Positions 37,016 through 48,099 of a stretch of DNA of 64,000 nt are shown in pieces; position 1 is the first letter of the stretch; the number at the start of each line of letters is the position of its first letter. The notes under the pieces were generated by a model. The model had not been told where the DNA came from. It saw nothing but the letters and a program-made list of their open reading frames with translations, and did no database searches. Source of the DNA: Macrotis lagotis. Its lineage: Eukaryota; Chordata; Mammalia; Peramelemorphia; Peramelidae. The stretch lies in assembly GCF_037893015.1 (NCBI RefSeq), contig NC_133661.1, positions 225,217,157 through 225,281,156 of the forward strand. The letters run 5' to 3'. The translations under genes and the position numbers were made by a program.

Positions 37016-37767
37016 TCACCTTAAAGGACAAAGAATCTACTTTCTGCATGTTTTAAAGAAACAAGATAGTGATACACCTAAAAGGAAGAAGTTTCTTTGC
37101 TTACTTCAGTTAATGGAAGGCAAGGCTATATATTAGCTAGCTGAAAGGAAAATCCTTAAAGTGAATGATCAGGAAAGGATTGAGTGGCTTAGGAAAATGA
37201 TTTTGCAAGAGTTGACTGGAAGTTAAATGATTATTGTTCTGTTAAACGAAGCAAACTTTTAACCAGACTATTTCGTAAATCTGAGTCCTGGCTTGGTCTT
37301 TACTGTGAAGTGTTCCTTGTTCAATAATCCTACAAACTGAGAGTTGAAAATCACTTGTGAAAGAGAGATGTCCAAGGAAATGTCAACTTTTCATTTCTCT
37401 CACTAAGCAGAACAATGCTGGAATTAGAGTAACAATAAATTAATTAATTAAGATGATTTCTAACAGATTTGGACCCATAATAGACAATACAGTATTGATT
37501 TGTTTTTCCTTTGACAGATTTTAGAGAGGTGGTCAGAAAAAGCGACTTACCCATTCTTGTATAACCCATATGTGTCAAAGACTAGGTTCTCCTGGGTCTG
37601 AAGTGAACTAGCTCTTTATCCTTTATCCTTTATGATACACTGTCTCCTGCTAAGTAAAGCAAAAATAAGAGAGAGAAAAACTAAATATTTTATCCAAATT
37701 TACCATATTATGAGATTAGAGACCATAATAATAATAATAATAATTGATAACTTTTATATAGTGGTTT

Positions 37768-37975
37768 TTGGGCAACAAGGTGGGACAATAGATAGAGGGC
37801 TGAAACTGGAGTTAAGAAGGCTCATGCTCCTAATTTCAAATCTTGCCTTACCCCCTTACTAGCAGTAACTTAACCTCTTCTGTAAAATAAGCTGGAAAAG
37901 GATATTTCAAGGCACTCCAGTATTTTTCCAAGAAATGGGACTCCAAATGGGGTCTCAAAATGTCAGATACAACAT
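37768..37975 (+). mobile_element. CORE-SINE (MIR-related), diverged
   Basis: gggcaacaaggtgggacaat head and aaaataagctggaaaaggat core. Confidence 0.65.
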
Positions 37976-38582
37976 AGTGCTTTAAGATTTGCAAAGCAAA
38001 TTACAAAAATTGACTTATTTTGAATTATATTGGAATTTTGAGGGGACTCAAGAGAATTAGTACTCACCAATCTGAGTTTTTGAGATTGTGATTGAATAAT
38101 AGAAGCAAGGAATCATTTAAGAGTGAAGCAAGAAGTCATTTAATCCTGCCAGCTTAGATATATACCAAGATGGAGGGTATCTACAATGAACCTGGTATAA
38201 GAGATTCCTTACAGACATATTTTTGGGCAGCATTCATAAGATAAACATTATTCAAAGTAACATTATATGGAACAGAGAAAAGAAAAAAGCTATTCATAAA
38301 ACTGAGGTAGTTACACAAAAAGAATAGCACTCTTGGAAAATGAGTATTGTTGATTATCAGAAAGAGAAAAAGGAGATATCAACTGAGTCTAGTTGGTCTC
38401 GCTAAATCAAAACAATCTTCCCATCAGACTAGACCAGGAGGACTTTTCCAGGGCTCTGAAATCCTTCTCCTTCAAAAGTTAAGTCTTTTGGCTATTACAG
38501 GTGGAGTTGAGTTCACTAAGAGTCATTACAGTAAAATGGTTAATGCAGAGCAAGATGGACTCAACATAACTTATAACAAAGC

Positions 38583-38730
38583 TGTTCTTTTTTTTGTCAA
38601 GGCAACATGGTTATGTGACTTGCCCAAGGTCATACAGCTAAGTAAGCATTAAGTGTCTGAAGCTCTTTGAACACCAGTCCTCCTGACTCTAGGACCTGTG
38701 TTCTATCCACTGGGCTACCTAGCTGCCCCT
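38583..38730 (-). mobile_element. MAR1-like SINE
   Basis: Reverse copy ending gggctacctagctgcccc; the 101-codon plus-strand frame upstream runs into it. Confidence 0.85.
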
Positions 38731-38924
38731 ACAATGCTGTTTCTAAGGAGGGGATGGCAGACATGTCAAGGAAGTTCATGGAATAATACTAGGGGGGTTG
38801 GTAAAGGACATTAGGAAGAGGGAGGCCAGGATACTCACTAGAAGCTGCCAACCTAAGGAAATCTGCTGAAGTCAATCTTGGGTTTATCTGAGTGGAAGGG
38901 GATGAAAATCTTGTCTACTTCCAC

Positions 38925-39870
38925 AACACTCACAACAACCTGGGGAGGGAGATGATATTATCCTATTTCCTCATGTATAAGACACACCTTAATTTGGGGG
39001 CCCAAAATTTGAAAAAAAGTATTACATAAAGTTATTGAACTCAAGTTTTATTCATTATAAAATTCATATCATATCACTCCATATCACTGTCAAATTCTCA
39101 TCCATCAGCTTGTCCTCATTCGTGTTTGATGACAAATCACTGCCTTAGGAGAGGCTCTGACCGCTCTCTGCCTGTGCTCTGGTCTGGGGTTGGCCACAAG
39201 CCCTCCATGGGCAAGTCTGGCACATTAGTTCATTCCTTTTCATGAACCTGAAGCACTATTTGTGTCCTTGGAAATCAGTCACTTCTTTTTCATCAGCAGT
39301 TATTCTTGCCTCCTGCTAAACCATCTTTGTGGACACAGGAATTCAATGGCCTTTTGCTCTTCAATCCATCTCTTCAATTTCCTCTCTATATGAAACCACT
39401 TGACTGACTTGCCTCTCATGACCTTCTTCTTTCTGAGGTGTCTTCAGTCAGGTTTCTTCTTTCTGTAGCCAGTCTCAGATTGTTTTCTCAGTTGGAGAAG
39501 AACCAAACTGAGGGTCAGCAGCAGGATTTCCATTCACTTTTGCAAACTGGATCACTTTGAATTTGAATTCAGCACTGGATGAAAATTTTTTCTGAGCCAT
39601 TTCTGGGCAGAACATAATCTAATATGCCAATAACAAATGTGAAACAATGAGCACAAAGATAACAAGTATGAAAGAGCAGGAAATGCAAGTAAAAAAATCT
39701 ACAACCACCATATAAGACGCTTCTGGTTTTAAGACCCCAAATTTTGTGGCAAAGGGTATGCTTTATACTTGGGGAAGACTGAGAGGGGACAATGTGTGAG
39801 GCTGCATTTGAACTCAGGATTTCCTGACATCAAGTCCTGTACTCTTGTCTACCATGCCATCCAGTTCAAC
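38925..39870 (-). mobile_element. MIR-type SINE split by the pogo-like transposon
   Basis: Left part cactcacaacaacctgggga to 38966; right part from about 39776 with catttgaactcaggatttcc. Confidence 0.62.
38967..39775 (-). mobile_element. pogo/Tigger-type DNA transposon, internally deleted fossil
   Basis: About 0.8 kb with imperfect inverted ends: cctcatgtataagacacacc on the left, and ccccaagtataaagcatacc reading in from the right. On the minus strand from ATG 39600 a decayed frame reads AQKKFSSSAEFKFKVIQFAK, GNPAADPQFG, PTEKTI-stop-DWLQKEE, VSTKMV, EARITADEKEVTDFQG and CFRFMKRNELM. This is the helix-turn-helix/CENPB-like N-terminal region of pogo-type transposases. Several stops are present and the DDE catalytic domain is missing. 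The element splits a MIR: the parts outside (38925-38966 and 39776-39870) join into one SINE. Confidence 0.7.
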
Positions 39871-40289
39871 TTACTTCTAATCAGAAACCTCTCAAGTAAT
39901 CTTATCAGTCTTTAACAATCAATATATAAGACAATGCCTTGCTTCCTCAGCCACACACACCTCTGATTGACTACTCCCTTAAAATAATTAGACAAAGGGG
40001 TAGGTAACAAACATTTATTAAGCTCAGAAGTAGGTGTTTCAATGATTTCCATTCCAATAAGGCAGATGAAAGTTTAGTGATTTATCTAGGGCCATAGCTT
40101 TTAAGGGTCTTGGGTGAAATTTGAGTTCAGATCTTCCTGTTACAACAACCAGTGCTCTATCCATGGCCTCACTGAGTCAAAGAGAGAATTAGTCATTTGC
40201 CCAGAACTACACTGCTAGTAAATGTTTGCTGCAGTGTTTGAACCTAGGTCTTCCTGACTCTAGATCCAAAACTCATAACACTTTACTTC

Positions 40290-40768
40290 TTTTTTAAAAA
40301 TTTTTTTACTTTATTTTCTTTTTTAAATTTTTAAAAAATTTACATTTTTTATTTACACATTACTAAAATAGTCTTATTGTAAGAGTAAACATAATCTTCC
40401 CTTCCCCCACAAAAATAAAAAACCTCACAAGAAATAAAGTGAAAGAAAGAGAAAAAAATGTGCTTCAGTCTATGCTCAGATACCATCAGCTCTATCTCTG
40501 GGGTAGAACATATTCTTTATCATAAGTTTATCAGAGAAGTTACTTCCATGTTTTTTTTTCCACTATTGCTATTGCTGATTGTAATTCCCTCCATCCATTC
40601 CTCCCCACTCCCATTTAATCCTATTTTCTCTCTCCTTTCATTCTGTCCCTCTTCAAAAGTGTGCTATGGGGCAGTCAAGAAGCACAGAGAACAGAGTACT
40701 GACCCTGGAGCCAGGAAACCCAGAGCTCACATCCCACCCTAGACACCCAACAATCACCCAGTTGTGAC
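40290..40768 (-). mobile_element. unclassified interspersed repeat plus SINE head
   Basis: A/T-rich block with tacattttttatttacacat and atgctcagataccatcagct, of a kind repeated in marsupial genomes (family not named with confidence). A forward SINE head follows at 40672. Confidence 0.35.
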
Positions 40769-41234
40769 CACCTTACTTCTTACTCATTAAAACAAAATAA
40801 GTAAGAAGGAAAAATAAATCCTCCCCACATCAAATATTTTATGACATGAATGAATATTGAAATTAAAAATGAAAAAATTCATTTATTATGAAATTAAAGG
40901 GTTCAGACGCTTATGAAAAAAATCGTGACTATATTTTTTTTTAAAAAATCATTTGATCAGAAATGTAAGAAGCTAAAAGGCTTTCAGATAACCTTTCAGT
41001 TGTCCCATTGCTTGTTAGATTGAGCAATGTAGTGATTTGAAGTTTCCTTTGCTTTTCTTAAACAAGGAAGAAAATCTCACTAGCCTGGCTTAAGGGAAAT
41101 AGCACTAGGCCAAGAGTGAGGAGATCACCCTTTTAGTCCACTCTGGTCACTACCTTGTTCTGTCTCTGGCAAATCACCTTCCCTGTTGGAGTCTCAGTTT
41201 CTTCTCTTTAAAAGAAAGGAAGGGAACAAGGATT

Positions 41235-41452
41235 TTTTAGTGCCTACTCTATGCCAGAAACTTTATAAAAACATTACAACTCCCTGGGAGGTAGGGATGT
41301 TGTTTCTATTTTTTTGCATGTGAGCAAACTGAGGCAGACAGAGGTTAAGTGGTTTACCAGTCATTTAGCTAATAAGTATCTGAGACTGGATTTGAATTTG
41401 CATCTCCATGACTCCAAACCCAGGACTCTATCCACTAGGTCACCTATCTGCC
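41235..41452 (-). mobile_element. MIR-type SINE
   Basis: gagcaaactgaggcagacag core and ctatccactaggtcacctat end. Confidence 0.65.
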
Positions 41453-41499
41453 AACAATTATAACATTAGACTAGTCAATCTTTAAGATCTACTCTACCC

Positions 41500-42267
41500 A
41501 ATTTGGAACTATGCCCAAAGAGCAATAAAACTGTGCATATCCTTTGATCCAACAATACCATTTCTAGGTCTGTATCCCACAGAGATAATAAAAAAACAGG
41601 AAAAGATCCACATGTACAAAAATATTTATTGCAGTTCTTTTTGTAATGACAAAGGTTTGGAAACTAAGGAGATTCCCATCAATTGGGGAATAGCTGAATC
41701 AGTTGTGGTATATGAATATTATGAAGTATTATTATAAGAAATCATGAGTTACCAGACTTTAGAGAAGCATGGCAAGATTTGCATGTGTTGATGATGAGTG
41801 AAGTGAGCAGAACCAAGAGAACATTGTGCACATTCACAAGACTGTAAGATGATCAGCTATGATGGATGCAGCTTCTCTCAACAGTTCAGTGTTGGGACAA
41901 TCATGTTAAGGAAAATTCGATCCACATCCAGAGAACACATTATGGATTTTGAATGCAGAGCAAAACATACCAAGTTCATTTTTTAAAAAACTTCTAATAT
42001 ATTTTTCCTTTTTTTCTCTCATGATTTCCCCCCTTCCCCCAATTCTAATTCCTCTTTCACAAAATGACTAGTTTGGAATTATGTTAAGCACAATTGTACT
42101 CATACAACTTTTACCTTTTTGTTCACTGTCATGGAAAGGGAATAGGGAAGGAAGATGTGGGTAGAAAAATGTGGAATTCATAAATTGGAAATGGATGAAT
42201 GTTAAAAACTACCTTTGTATGTAACTGGAAAAATTAAATAAAATTTCAAAAAATAAAATAATAAAAA
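41500..42267 (+). mobile_element. 5'-truncated LINE-1 3' end
   Basis: Older copy of the ORF2 C-terminus plus 3'UTR, with A-rich end. Flanks gatctactctaccc and gacctcctctaccc (41486-41499, 42268-42281) look like a decayed duplication. Confidence 0.8.
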
Positions 42268-42749
42268 GACCTCCTCTACCCCTAAAATTCTATGACTTTA
42301 TGAGAAGTTATTCCAATATATCAATAATGTGTTATTTTTTATTTTTCTTATAAAAGAATGCAGGGTTTCAGGACAATGAAATGTGTCCCCAAGCATGGAA
42401 TGGATTGGAAGGGGAGAGAATGGAGATAATGAATGTGACCTAAGGAATCATTGAAATGTATTCTTGTAATTTCCCCATTCTCCCCTAACTCCCTTCCCTT
42501 TGAACTATGCACCCATCAGCTGTGTGCCTCTGCAAGAGGGGATATGTATTTTTCCATTCCTGAAACAGTAACAGGGAGGGAGGTCCTGAGGATAGAGGTA
42601 AGGAGGAATCATGGTCAATAAAAAAAGAAATAATAAGGAGCAATAAAATAGTTAAAGTGCTTTCTACTTTTAAGAGCATTATCACACAGATTATCTGATA
42701 TGAGCCCAGCAATAACCCTGGAGGGAATAGGAAAGGCAGAATATTATTC

Positions 42750-43040
42750 CCCTTTTTGAGTTCCATCACTATCTATGCAAGACTCAGTCCTTCATGATGT
42801 CTTCCTTGATTCCTCTAGCTGGAAGTGATCTCTCCCTCATCAGATCTCTAATTCTTTATAATCCTTTTACACACATATTTGAATATGTATTTCATTTATC
42901 TATGTCCATGTAATCTCTCTGCCCCTGAGGAATAAGGATAATACTTTATTTGACTTTCGCATCTCCTCTCGTGACTAGAACATGGTCCTGAAAGAAGCTG
43001 CTCAAAGAAGTTGCTTAATAATAAATGGTTAAATAAATGA
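42750..43040 (+). mobile_element. L2-type LINE 3' end
   Basis: tcatgatgtcttccttgatt near the start and cttaataataaatggttaaa at the end, the usual L2 tail. Confidence 0.6.
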
Positions 43041-43170
43041 ATGAACAGATAAGGAAAAGTCAACTTGGCAAAGGGAAGTGGCTTGCCCAAGATCATATAG
43101 CAAGGAATCAACAAACATTTAAATGGTCTACAGAAAACCTGGCAGTAGAGTCAAATCTACTAGTTCTCAA

Positions 43171-43172
<2 letters not shown>

Positions 43173-43236
<64 letters not shown>

Positions 43237-43530
43237 TTTCTTTCTAACTCTTGTCTATTATTTTTGTCTCTCTCTGTGTCTCTCTCTATTTCTCCCCCCT
43301 CTCTCTATCCTCTTATTTTTTGTCTCTTCCCTCTTCTCTGTCTCTCCTCTCCTCTCTTCCCCTTTTATTTCTCTATTTTTATCTTCCTCTCTTCTCTCTG
43401 TCTCCTCTTTCTCTTTCCTTTTTTCTCCCCCCCCCATTTCTCTGTCTCCTCTCTCTATCTCTTTTTGTTCCTTTATCTCTATCCCTGTGTCTTTTCTCTC
43501 CTCTCCTCTCTCTCCCCTGTTGTTTTCTGA
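43173..43530. repeat. (TG)n microsatellite followed by CT-rich tract
   Basis: 31 TG units to 43235, then about 295 bp of pyrimidine-rich low complexity. The 95-194-codon frames over it are artefacts. Confidence 0.95.
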
Positions 43531-44373
43531 CCAATGGACATTCACTCTTTCTGTACTCTCTTTCTTGAAAACTCCTTGCTCTGCTGTTTTAGAGTTCTTC
43601 TGGGGACACTTTTTTCTATAAAATTAGCTTCCAAAATTTCCACCACTGGCAATTTTTGGTAATTACTTGTGATCAGCTATTGCTTTGAAACCATCCAGCT
43701 GGCTGGGATAAAAGGGAATGCGGAGTCCACAGTTTCTTGCCATTTTCTTTGATCTCTTCAGACAGAAAGAATGGGGAATAGCGTGGGTGGAACGATGCCA
43801 GGAGCATCTGAATCATTCAAATTGCTCATGGATGAAGGTGGTAAGATGGGAGCCTGGGGTTGGGATGTGGTACATCTATAGAACTTCTCCTTGCCTTTGA
43901 TGTAAGCTAAGTAGCCCTTCTAAACCAGAAAGTTGTCTTAGCCCCTAGCAGAACAATCTGGGGAACAGGGATGAAGAAAGTAGGTAAAACAACAGCAAAA
44001 AAGGGAGAGCACTGTCAGAACCGTGCAGTACCTTAGAGGTTATCCAGTCAAATGTCCTCACTGTTCTGATGAGGAAACTTGAGTCCCAAAGAAATGAAGT
44101 GACTTTCTCATTGTAGTACAGTAAATAGCAAAAATCAGAATCTGAATCCAGGTCTTCTGAATTCCATTTCAATGTTTCCTGCTGAAGTTGAATATTTTTA
44201 TACTTCAGCCCCATGCATGCTTCAAATGACTCCTGATTGACAAAGATACTCACAGAAACCCTCAAACCCCACAATGGCAAAATGAGGAGAGGAAACCTAA
44301 GTTTTAATGCTTGTGACTAATATTCCCAGTCTAAAGAGAAAGAAAAGGAGAAAAAGAGCTGAAAATACAGATA

Positions 44374-45184
<811 letters not shown>

Positions 45185-45320
45185 AAATTCAGATAGAGAC
45201 AAAGGAGTTAAAGAAAGAGTGAGGGGGGAGAAAAAGAAGAGAAGAGAGTGAAAGGCAAAGAGAGGAGGGGGAGACAGAAAGAGATTCCTAACCTAAATCA
45301 TTTGGGCTCATATGATTTCT

Positions 45321-45473
45321 TTCTTTTTTTAGTTTTTGCAAGGCAATGGGGTTAAGTGGCTTGCCCAAGGCCACACAGCTAGGTAATTATTAAGTGTCTG
45401 AGGCCGGATTTGAACTCAGGTACTCCTGACTCCAGGGCCGGTGCTCTATCCACTGCGCCACCTAGTTGCCCCC
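45321..45473 (-). mobile_element. MAR1-like SINE with 16-bp target duplication
   Basis: Close to consensus; ggctcatatgatttct is repeated at 45305-45320 and 45474-45489. Confidence 0.93.
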
Positions 45474-45974
45474 GGCTCATATGATTTCTGCTACTTTCTC
45501 AGGTCACTACATTCTCTCACCATCAAGTACAGACCAATTTTTCTAGATGTCATCTTCTCACTCTTTGATGTCCTTATATAGCCCAGACAAAGTGTCTTCA
45601 GGTCACCTAAGGAATGTCTCTTCTGCTGTGGTACATGGCACATCCTTCATCCCCCATCCAACCTCTAATCATTTGTTCAGACACTTGATTATTTGGATTC
45701 TCTTTGGGAGAATGTATTTTATACTTCTTTGTGTTTTTCATAATGTGTTTCTTTGAGATGAGCCATTTCTTAATTCTCTTCTAATCTAATCTTTTTGGAG
45801 TTTGTTATTCTATGGAGATATGAAATGGAAAGAGCTGCATCTAAGAATTGTCAGAGTTAGAAGGAAACTCAGAGGTAAAGGGACTTTAAAGATCATGTGG
45901 TTTGATTCATTTAACAGATTGGGGAAATGAGGCCTGTAAAGGGAAATGGCTTGCCCAAGGTCATAATCTTTCCT

Positions 45975-46275
45975 TTGATGTTTGTCCTTTGTTCTCTCAT
46001 GATTTTAGGAAGATAATGCAATGTCAAGTGAATTGGATAGGAGTGAGAGGGTGCGCTGTGTACTAAGCCACCAGCCTTACTTTCTCCTCCAGAATTATCT
46101 CAGTCCAGTGACCAGATATAAATCAGGATGACTGGAGTTGGCCCTGAATGTGAGGCAATCAGGGTTAAATGGTTTGCCCAAGGTCACATAGCTAGTAAGT
46201 GTCTAATGTCTGAGGCTAGATTTGAACTCAGGTCCTCCTAACTACAGGGCTGGTGCTCTATCCAAATGAACCATC
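45975..46275 (-). mobile_element. long-type tRNA-derived SINE
   Basis: Reverse copy from tgatgtttgtcctttgttct to the B-box end tggtgctctatccaaatgaa. Confidence 0.7.
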
Positions 46276-47139
46276 TAAGAGAGATAAAAGAAACAGAATT
46301 ACTTTCAATTGCTGGAACCAAAATATACTAGTTAGAAAGAGACCTTCCCCCCAGGGGAAGGAGGACCTATGGCTAGAAACAGCTTAAAAAGTTGATGACT
46401 CCAAAAATAAGCTACTGACATCAAAAGAATCCTAGGCATGCCACTGTTTGCCCGTTTCAAAACTTATCATAATCCATATGTTTAAAGATAACACAGGTTT
46501 TGCTTAACCTAGATAAGTACATAAATGCTCCAACTTCCTTTGTCATCCTTCATGAAACCACCTTCCCCTAATAGCCATTCTGAGTTGGTCCATATCTGGA
46601 TAGAGATGACTCCTTGGGAAAGGAGACCTGTGGACTTTCTCCCAAAGCCAGACCATGATTAGGACCTAAATTTATTAATGTTACAAATACACATCTCCTT
46701 GTAGCCTTTTTGTGTGAATGATAACTCCACTGGTGGTTTGTAAGCTGTCAATCAGAACTACAGTCAATCTTTGGTAAACATAACTGAGATTCTCTTCCTT
46801 GACCTGTCCCTTGTAAACTGACCTTATGAAGCAATGTCAGGAAAAAAAAATGTAGAAAAGCACGTACATGTCCTCCCGAAGATGTAATTGAAAGTGAGGT
46901 TAGGGTTCCTAACAATACAAAAGGAGTGATTTCAAGAGCACCATAATACTGTGGCCCTTTCTAGGGTTATAGGATGTTAGAACTGAAAGTCATCTTAGAA
47001 ATTGACTCATCTAATCCTCAGATTTTATACATAGAAAACTGAATAGAGAAGGAACTTGTCAAAGGGCATATTAGTATAAAAGATGGGATACAGATCCTTT
47101 TCTTCTAATTTCAATACCAGTTCTCCTTTAGTTACACCA

Positions 47140-47630
47140 CTGATCCCTAGATGGTGCTGAATAAGATGCAGAAATATATAAGAAATGATAACCTTGAAGA
47201 ATTCATGGAATCATGGGAAAACATGATAAAGAATGAGGTAAGTAGAATCAAGAAAACAACCTATGTAATGGCAAAGTAGAATGTAGAAAGAACAAAAACA
47301 AAAACAACAACCTTGAACCTTATGCAATTATAATAACCAAGCATGGCCCTCAAGAAAAGATAGATGGCCTCTCCTTCCCTTCTTTGCAGAGATGGGTAGT
47401 ATGTATGCGGAGTACTGAGTATGCTGTCAGACTAGATTGGTATGAACTAGGTCTCTCTCTCTCTCTCTTTCTCCTTTTTTCTGTCTCTCCATTTATCTTT
47501 CTCTGTCCCTCTCTGTCTTGCTTTCTCTCTCTGTCACAAGGGATAACTTACTTCATTGGGGAAGGGAGAAGGGCACATTTGGAAGGAAAGAAGATATAAA
47601 AACAAAAGGTATTAATAAAAATAAAAAATA
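47140..47630 (+). mobile_element. degenerate LINE-like 3' fragment
   Basis: Has the layout of the L1 tails elsewhere (gatggtgctgaataagatgc, a CT run, then an A-rich end) but is heavily diverged. Family not certain. Confidence 0.35.
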
Positions 47631-47689
47631 AGACAGACTAGTCAAAGTGCTTTATATTTTTCAAAACACATTTACATTCAATAATTCAT

Positions 47690-47870
47690 TTGGACCACAA
47701 AAACAACCCCATTGTTAATGATAGAAGCAGGGTCAGGGAAGAATTATCTCCATTTTACAGAAGAGGAAACAAAGAAGACTGGGGTGAAGGTAGGAAATGC
47801 AATCCTCAAGTTAGAAACCAGGTCTCCTGATTCCCAGTCCAATCATTTCCTACAATATGACACAAAACAC
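47690..47870 (-). mobile_element. MIR-type SINE in the SERPINA6 3' flank
   Basis: Core ccattttacagaagaggaaa starts about 35 bp beyond the stop on the gene's strand, so it likely forms part of the 3'UTR. Confidence 0.6.
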
Positions 47871-47904
47871 TGCCCCTCCAGTTCAATATCTTCTATCTAG
47901 GTCT

Positions 47905-48099
47905 TTATATGGGGTTTGTGATTTTTCCCAGGAAGAGAGAGCTCCAGGTGAAGTGATCAAACACCATAAATAGGAAAGGTCTGTTGAACTTGATGACTTG
48001 AAAGTCTGGCTGATATGACTTTAATACTATTTTTAATACAGGGCTTGTAGATATCTCAGAGCCCTCTTCATTAATAATGAGTTCAGCCTTATGGATCAC
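47905..48099 (-). CDS. SERPINA6: SERPINA6 exon 5 with reactive-centre loop
   Basis: Starts at acceptor ctttcatag with VIHKAELIINEEG. The loop then reads SEISTSPVLKIVLKSY and QPDFQVIKFNRPF, about three residues longer than the human loop and without its TGVTLNL segment. The C-terminus FDHFTWSSLFLGKITNPI keeps the steroid-site His and Trp. Stop TAA is at 47905-47907. Confidence 0.94.
   Translation of the reverse strand: MIHKAELIINEEGSEISTSPVLKIVLKSYQPDFQVIKFNRPFLFMVFDHFTWSSLFLGKITNPI

Noticed and set aside
38347..38652. 101-codon plus-strand frame
   Set aside because: No recognised domain, runs into a MAR1 SINE, no splice or promoter support.
43037..43621. 194-codon frame and three overlapping frames of 95-135 codons
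   Set aside because: Translate a (TG)n and CT-rich low-complexity tract (Cys-Val and Ser-Leu runs).
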